From Saccharothrix australiensis (lineage in GTDB: Bacteria > Actinomycetota > Actinomycetes > Mycobacteriales > Pseudonocardiaceae), in assembly GCF_003634935.1 (NCBI RefSeq), contig NZ_RBXO01000001.1, forward strand, positions 4,427,501 to 4,491,500: a DNA stretch of 64,000 bases. The letters are read 5' to 3'. Position 1 is the first letter of the stretch, and each line of letters starts with the position of its first letter. The notes under the pieces were generated by a model. That model worked only from the letters and a program-made list of their open reading frames with translations. It was not told the origin of the DNA and did no database searches. A program made the translations under genes and the position numbers. This document shows, piece after piece, positions 60,217-64,000 of the stretch.

Positions 60217-62178
60217 GTGACCTCCACAGCCAGTTGGCTGCGCAGGCAACTACCCGGTGTCATGGCCCTCGTGCTCGTCGCGGCCACGTTCTTGGTGGCC
60301 CGGCTGCCGGAGCTGTCGGCGCGGGAGAGGCAGGACCTCGCGGCCGGCTTCGGGTTCAAGCCCGAGACGATCGACCTGCCCGGCGGGTACACCCAGCAGA
60401 CCGTGCGCCGGGTCAACCAGCGCTACCAGCACATCGACGCGTGGATCTCGTCGGTCGGCTCGGCGATCGCGCTCAACGACCTCGACGGCGACGGCCTGTC
60501 CAACGACATCTGCTACGTCGACGTGCGCATCGACCAGGTCGTCGTCACGCCCGCGCCCGAGCCGGGCGAGCAGCGGCGCTACGAGGCGTTCACGCTGGAC
60601 GCCGGCTCGCTGCCGGTCAACGACGTGATGGCGCCGATGGGCTGCGTGCCCGGCGACTTCAACGAGGACGGTCGCGTCGACCTCCTGGTCTACCTGTGGG
60701 GGCGCACGCCGATCCTCCACCTGGCGAGGGCGGGCGCGAAGGGCATGGGCGCGGACGCCTACCGGGCGACCGAGCTGGTGCCGGGCAGGACCTCGGGCCG
60801 CTACGACGGCCCCGAGTGGAACTCCAACTCCGCGACGGTCGCCGACTTCGACGGTGACGGCCACGACGACATCTACATCGGGAACTACTTCCCCGAGGGC
60901 CCGGTGCTCGACCCGGCGAAGAGCACGGGCGTGGAGATGAACGACTCGATGTCCAACGCCCTCAACGGCGGGCCGGACTACCTGCTGCGCTGGACGGGCG
61001 GTTCGGCGGGCGACGAGCCGACGGCGCGGTTCGAGCAGGCCGAGGGCGCGATCCCCGCCGACGCGTCGCACGGCTGGGCGCTGGCGTCCAGCTCCAACGA
61101 CGTCAACGGCGACCTGCTGCCCGAGCTGTACCTGGCGCACGACTTCGGCCCGGATCGCCTGCTGTACAACGAGTCCACGCCGGGCGCCATCAGGTTCCGG
61201 GTGGTGGAGGGCTCGCGCGGACCGATGGAGCCCAAGTCCAAGAACGTCGGCGTCGACTCCTTCAAGGGCATGGGCATCGACTTCGGCGACCTCAACGGCG
61301 ACGCCGTGTACGACATGTACGTCAGCAACATCACGACGTCGTTCGGCATCGAGGAGTCGCACTTCGCCTTCCTGAGCACGCAGAGGGACCTGAAGGCGGT
61401 CACCGCCGACCTCGCGCGGGGCGAGGCGGTCTGGGAGGACGAGAGCGCGCCGCTGAAGCTGGCCTGGTCCGGCTGGGGCTGGGACGTGAAGCTCGCGGAC
61501 TTCGACAACAACGGCGACCTGGAGGTGGCCCAGGCGACCGGGTTCGTCAAGGGCGAGGTCAACCGCTGGCCCCAGCTCCAGGAGCTGGCGACGGCGAACG
61601 ACGCCCTGCTGCGCAACCCGCTGTGGTGGCCGATCGTCGGCCCCGGTGACGACGTCGGCGGCCACCAGCGGTTCGCCTTCTTCGCCCGCAACGGGCACGA
61701 CCACTTCACCAACCTGTCGCCCGACCTCGGGCTGGACGTCCCGGTGCCGACGCGCGGCATCGCCACCGGCGACGTCGACGGCGACGGGCGGCTCGACATG
61801 GCGATCTCGCGGCAGTGGGACGACCCGGTCTTCTACCGCAACACCGGCGCCGCCGACAACGGGTTCCTCGCCCTGGACCTGACCCACGAGGGCGGGGCCA
61901 CCGCGGGCGCGTTCCCCGGCGCGGGCTCGCCGGTCATCGGCGCGCAGGTCACGGTCACCACCGCGGACGGCCGCAAGCTGATCAACCGCGTGGACGGCGG
62001 CAGCGGCCACTCCGGCAAGCGCAGCCACGAGGTGCACTTCGGCCTCGGTTCCGACGACCGCCCCGTGCGGGCGCACCTCACGTGGCGCGACCGCGACGGC
62101 GACGTCCACGAGCAGGAGATGACACTGAGTCCGGGCCGGCACCGCATCCAGCTCGGCGACCAGGCCAAGGAGAAGTGA
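60217..62178 (+). CDS. UNBV protein (FG-GAP repeats plus ASPIC/UnbV domain), copy 2
   Basis: 653 residues from GTG 60217, fixed by AGGAAGGAGT six bases upstream. An N-terminal signal-anchor (LPGVMALVLVAATFLVARLP) is followed by propeller-like repeats: NDLDGDGLSNDICYVD, GDFNEDGRVDLLVYLWGRTP, ADFDGDGHDDIYIGNYFPEG, GDLNGDAVYDMYVSNIT, ADFDNNGDLEVAQATGFVKG and GDVDGDGRLDMAISRQWDDP. The C-terminal ASPIC/UnbV domain runs from GSPVIGAQVTVTTADGRK to HEVHFGLGS. The Asp-rich loops are better Ca2+-binding (DxDGDG) matches than in copy 1. It lies five bases before UNBU, forming the second UNBV-UNBU operon. Confidence 0.93.
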   Translation: MTSTASWLRRQLPGVMALVLVAATFLVARLPELSARERQDLAAGFGFKPETIDLPGGYTQQTVRRVNQRYQHIDAWISSVGSAIALNDLDGDGLSNDICYVDVRIDQVVVTPAPEPGEQRRYEAFTLDAGSLPVNDVMAPMGCVPGDFNEDGRVDLLVYLWGRTPILHLARAGAKGMGADAYRATELVPGRTSGRYDGPEWNSNSATVADFDGDGHDDIYIGNYFPEGPVLDPAKSTGVEMNDSMSNALNGGPDYLLRWTGGSAGDEPTARFEQAEGAIPADASHGWALASSSNDVNGDLLPELYLAHDFGPDRLLYNESTPGAIRFRVVEGSRGPMEPKSKNVGVDSFKGMGIDFGDLNGDAVYDMYVSNITTSFGIEESHFAFLSTQRDLKAVTADLARGEAVWEDESAPLKLAWSGWGWDVKLADFDNNGDLEVAQATGFVKGEVNRWPQLQELATANDALLRNPLWWPIVGPGDDVGGHQRFAFFARNGHDHFTNLSPDLGLDVPVPTRGIATGDVDGDGRLDMAISRQWDDPVFYRNTGAADNGFLALDLTHEGGATAGAFPGAGSPVIGAQVTVTTADGRKLINRVDGGSGHSGKRSHEVHFGLGSDDRPVRAHLTWRDRDGDVHEQEMTLSPGRHRIQLGDQAKEK

Positions 62179-62183
62179 CGGAC

Positions 62184-63194
62184 ATGGCCGAGACCACGAC
62201 GGCGGCCGGCCCGCCGCGGCACGACGCCAAGATCACCACGGCGCTGCGGCGCTTCGCGATCTCCATCAGCGTGCTGAACATCTTCGGCTACACCGTGCTC
62301 GGCTTCGAGCAGCCGTGGCTGTGGCCGTTCATCGCCCTGGCCACCGGCTACGCGGTGGAGCTGGCCCTGGAGCTGATCTCCGCCCGGCAGGAGGGCCGCG
62401 CGCCCCGGTTCGCGGGCAACGGGGCCAAGGGCGTGATCGAGTTCCTGTACCCGGCGCACATCACCAGCCTCGCGGTGAACATGCTGACCTACGTCAACGA
62501 CCAGCTGTGGGTGATGATCTTCGCGGTCACGGTCGCGGTGGGCGCGAAGTGGGTGCTGCGCGCGCCGGTGCGCGGGCGGATGCGCCACTACATGAACCCG
62601 TCGAACTTCGGCATCACGATCGTCCTGCTGCTGTTCCCGTGGGCCTCGATCGCGCCGCCCTACCACTTCACCGAGCACGTGGGCACGTTCTGGGACTGGG
62701 TGATCCCGCTGATCATCCTGGTCGCGGGCTCGATGCTGAACGGGATGCTGACCGGCAGGCTGTGGCTGATCATGGCGTGGCTGGTGGCCTTCGCGCTACA
62801 GGCCGTGGTCCGGGGCGTGCTGCTGGACGTGTCGATCCCGTCGGGGCTGAGCATGATGACCGGTGTCGCGTTCATCCTGTTCACCAACTACATGGTGACC
62901 GACCCCGGCACGTCACCGTCCAAACCGGCCGCGCAGATGGCGTTCGGCGCGGGCGTGGCGGTCGTGTACGGCGCGCTGATGGGCATGAGCATCCCCTACG
63001 GGATCTTCTTCGCCACCGCGATCGTGTGCCTCATCCGCGGTGGTTTCCTGTGGGCGCTGCACTTCGTGGACAAGAACCGCGCCCTGGTCCTCGCCGAGCA
63101 GCGCAAGGCCGAACCGACCGCGCCGGTCGAAGAGTCCACTGTGGAGCCGGTGCGCAACGGCGCTCCCAAGCACAGCGCGGTCGCGCGCACGTGA
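62184..63194 (+). CDS. UNBU membrane protein (RnfD/NqrB-like), second copy
   Basis: 336 residues, several transmembrane segments. Shared with the copy at 51125: LNIFGYTVLGFEQPWLWPF, ELISARQEGRAPRFAGNG, GRMRHYMNPSNFGITIVLLL, SIAPPYHFTEH and GVAFILFTNYMVTDPGTSPS. The long Ala/Pro-rich C-terminal tail of the other copy is shorter here. The ATG at 62184 follows the UNBV stop by five bases. It is closed by a 24-bp perfect hairpin. Unlike the other copy, no KS-AT gene follows. Confidence 0.92.
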   Translation: MAETTTAAGPPRHDAKITTALRRFAISISVLNIFGYTVLGFEQPWLWPFIALATGYAVELALELISARQEGRAPRFAGNGAKGVIEFLYPAHITSLAVNMLTYVNDQLWVMIFAVTVAVGAKWVLRAPVRGRMRHYMNPSNFGITIVLLLFPWASIAPPYHFTEHVGTFWDWVIPLIILVAGSMLNGMLTGRLWLIMAWLVAFALQAVVRGVLLDVSIPSGLSMMTGVAFILFTNYMVTDPGTSPSKPAAQMAFGAGVAVVYGALMGMSIPYGIFFATAIVCLIRGGFLWALHFVDKNRALVLAEQRKAEPTAPVEESTVEPVRNGAPKHSAVART

Positions 63195-63250
63195 CCGGGC
63201 CGCAGCCACGCTGCCGCGTCCGGTGTCCGTGACGCAGTTCGGTCACGACC

Positions 63251-63300
63251 ACGCATGAGCACGGGAGCACACCCTCGGGTGTGCTCCCGTGCTCATGCGT
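63251..63300. terminator. Very long perfect hairpin (24-bp stem, 2-nt centre)
   Basis: Bases 63251-63274 are the exact reverse complement of 63277-63300. It lies between the convergent UNBU (ends 63194) and AraC (ends 63420) genes and probably stops transcription in both directions. Confidence 0.9.
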
Positions 63301-63366
63301 GGGCACACCTGCGAGCCGTGGCGGAGCGAGTCCTGACCGGGCCGCCGGACCGCTCCCTCACCATGA

Positions 63367-63403
63367 CGAAGGCCCACCGTCCACTCGGGACGATGGGCCT
63401 TCG
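63367..63403 (-). terminator. Hairpin terminator of the AraC gene
   Basis: CGAAGGCCCA (63367-63376) pairs with TGGGCCTTCG (63394-63403); an inner 5-bp stem (CGTCC/GGACG) adds to it. It is 17 bp past the AraC stop on the minus strand. Confidence 0.85.
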
Positions 63404-63419
63404 CGGTGTTCTCCGATCG

Positions 63420-64000
63420 TCAGCTCGCCGCCTCCGCGGACATGGCGACGGAGCGGACGTCCAGCAGTGCCAGCAGGACCGGCGGGTCCAGCGCGCCGAT
63501 CGGGCGCAGGCTCAAATCCACCTGCTTGACCGGGCTCCCCGCGCGGACGGTGATCGGGCCGGACGCCGCCACGTGCGGCGCGCCGTCGTCGGCGAACCGG
63601 TTGCGACCGGGCCTCGGCCCGCCCTCGGGCGGGACGGAGCTGGCCATCAGGTACCAGGTGCCGGGCGGCACGTTGGTCAGCACGTACGGGCCCGGCCGGT
63701 GGAGCACCGAGCAGTCGATGGGCGTCCCCTGCGGGATGAGGTCCGGGAACAGCCCGACGAAGATCAGTCCAGGCGCACTCCCCAGCGGCGCGTCGATCCT
63801 GCCCTGCACGGTGGACGTGTGGGTGTCCGCGCCGCGCCACGCGACCGGCACCCGCGGCGTGGACCCGCCCAGTTGTCGGTACACCGTCGGCGAGACGCCG
63901 ACGCTGCTGCGGAACCTCGAACTGAACGTGCCGACGCTCGTGTAACCCACCCGATGACTGATGTCGGTGACGGTCAAGGAGGTGCACACCAGCAATCGCT
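63420..64000 (-). CDS. AraC-family regulator with C-terminal beta-domain, copy 2 (5' end outside window)
   Basis: About 193 residues are visible; the gene continues past the right edge. The second HTH unit (LTVTDISHRVGYTSVGTFSSRF, then RSSVGVSPTVYRQLGG) is intact. It is followed by the same type of C-terminal domain as in the regulator at 41135: GPYVLTNVPPGTWYLMASSV and GPITVRAGSPVKQVDLSLRP correspond to GPYRLDSVPEGQWFIRAAV and ITVRAGRTAEADIETRL. The first HTH unit and start are missing from the window. It lies beside the second UNBV-UNBU operon, as copy 1 lies beside UNBL copy 2. Confidence 0.85.
   Translation of the reverse strand, partial: RLLVCTSLTVTDISHRVGYTSVGTFSSRFRSSVGVSPTVYRQLGGSTPRVPVAWRGADTHTSTVQGRIDAPLGSAPGLIFVGLFPDLIPQGTPIDCSVLHRPGPYVLTNVPPGTWYLMASSVPPEGGPRPGRNRFADDGAPHVAASGPITVRAGSPVKQVDLSLRPIGALDPPVLLALLDVRSVAMSAEAAS

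Noticed and set aside
59254..60249. 331-codon minus-strand frame in the 1.1-kb gap
   Set aside because: No domain, no ribosome-binding site and shadow-like composition; it also overlaps the UNBV start.

Overview
This 64-kb window is very GC-rich and densely coded. It has no rRNA or tRNA gene, so the source can only be inferred: GC-biased third codon positions, many GTG/TTG starts, AfsR-like NB-ARC/TPR proteins, an AccE-type epsilon subunit and the gene content point to a filamentous actinobacterium, plausibly Pseudonocardiales (Actinosynnema/Saccharothrix-like). The central theme is an enediyne-type biosynthetic gene cluster. It has a full-length enediyne polyketide synthase (20174-25945, KS-AT-ACP-KR-DH-PPTase), its thioesterase (TEBC, 19714-20172), and two copies each of the other warhead-cassette proteins: UNBL/DUF1702 (34499-35491 and 42072-43052), UNBV (52168-54150 and 60217-62178) and UNBU (51125-52171 and 62184-63194).

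Layout. 1-7.6 kb holds probable flanking or peripheral genes: a GT-B-like protein cut by the window edge, an NB-ARC/TPR protein, an MFS transporter, a 4-hydroxybenzoate hydroxylase-like enzyme and a MerR regulator. 7.7-19.7 kb is a tailoring block: an orphan acyl-CoA carboxylase epsilon subunit, an SRPBCC protein, three paralogous group D flavin monooxygenases, a Gfo/Idh/MocA dehydrogenase, a DUF899 protein, two epimerase/reductases, an AhpD-like protein and a flavin reductase. 19.7-25.9 kb is PKSE-TEBC-flavin reductase. 26.3-38 kb holds mostly plus-strand genes (membrane protein, MetE-like protein, ABC1 kinase, two AhpD-like proteins, SDR, UNBL, P450) with a minus-strand mycothiol-dependent-type protein and a GMC oxidoreductase. 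38.4-41 kb carries a secreted ricin-type lectin and an amidase. 41.1-48.6 kb carries an AraC regulator, a second UNBL, a carotenoid-oxygenase-like protein with its TetR regulator, an acyl-CoA carboxylase beta subunit and a second flavin reductase. 48.7-54.2 kb is an overlapping operon UNBV-UNBU-(KS-AT). 54.6-59.1 kb holds an SDR, a second DUF899 protein, a 4-coumarate:CoA-ligase-like enzyme and a hydroxycinnamoyl-CoA hydratase-lyase. 60.2-63.2 kb is a second UNBV-UNBU operon, followed by a second AraC regulator that runs off the window.

How it may work together (inference). PKSE and TEBC make the polyene precursor. The UNB proteins, P450, GMC oxidoreductase, SDRs and flavin enzymes would convert and decorate it. 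The CoA ligase, hydratase-lyase and PobA-like enzyme could supply a p-hydroxybenzoyl or protocatechuoyl unit, and the three flavin monooxygenases with two reductases could hydroxylate aromatic rings. The most unusual item is an 810-residue KS-AT protein translationally coupled to UNBU. It resembles the PKSE N-terminal half, but its KS has a Trp where the nucleophilic Cys should be and has lost much of the KS core, while its AT motifs are intact. Other notable items are a carotenoid-oxygenase-fold protein that appears to lack all four iron-binding histidines, a family of about 120-bp palindromic repeats that supply the C-terminal codons and stop of two genes, and a pair of 16-bp direct repeats upstream of the PKSE.
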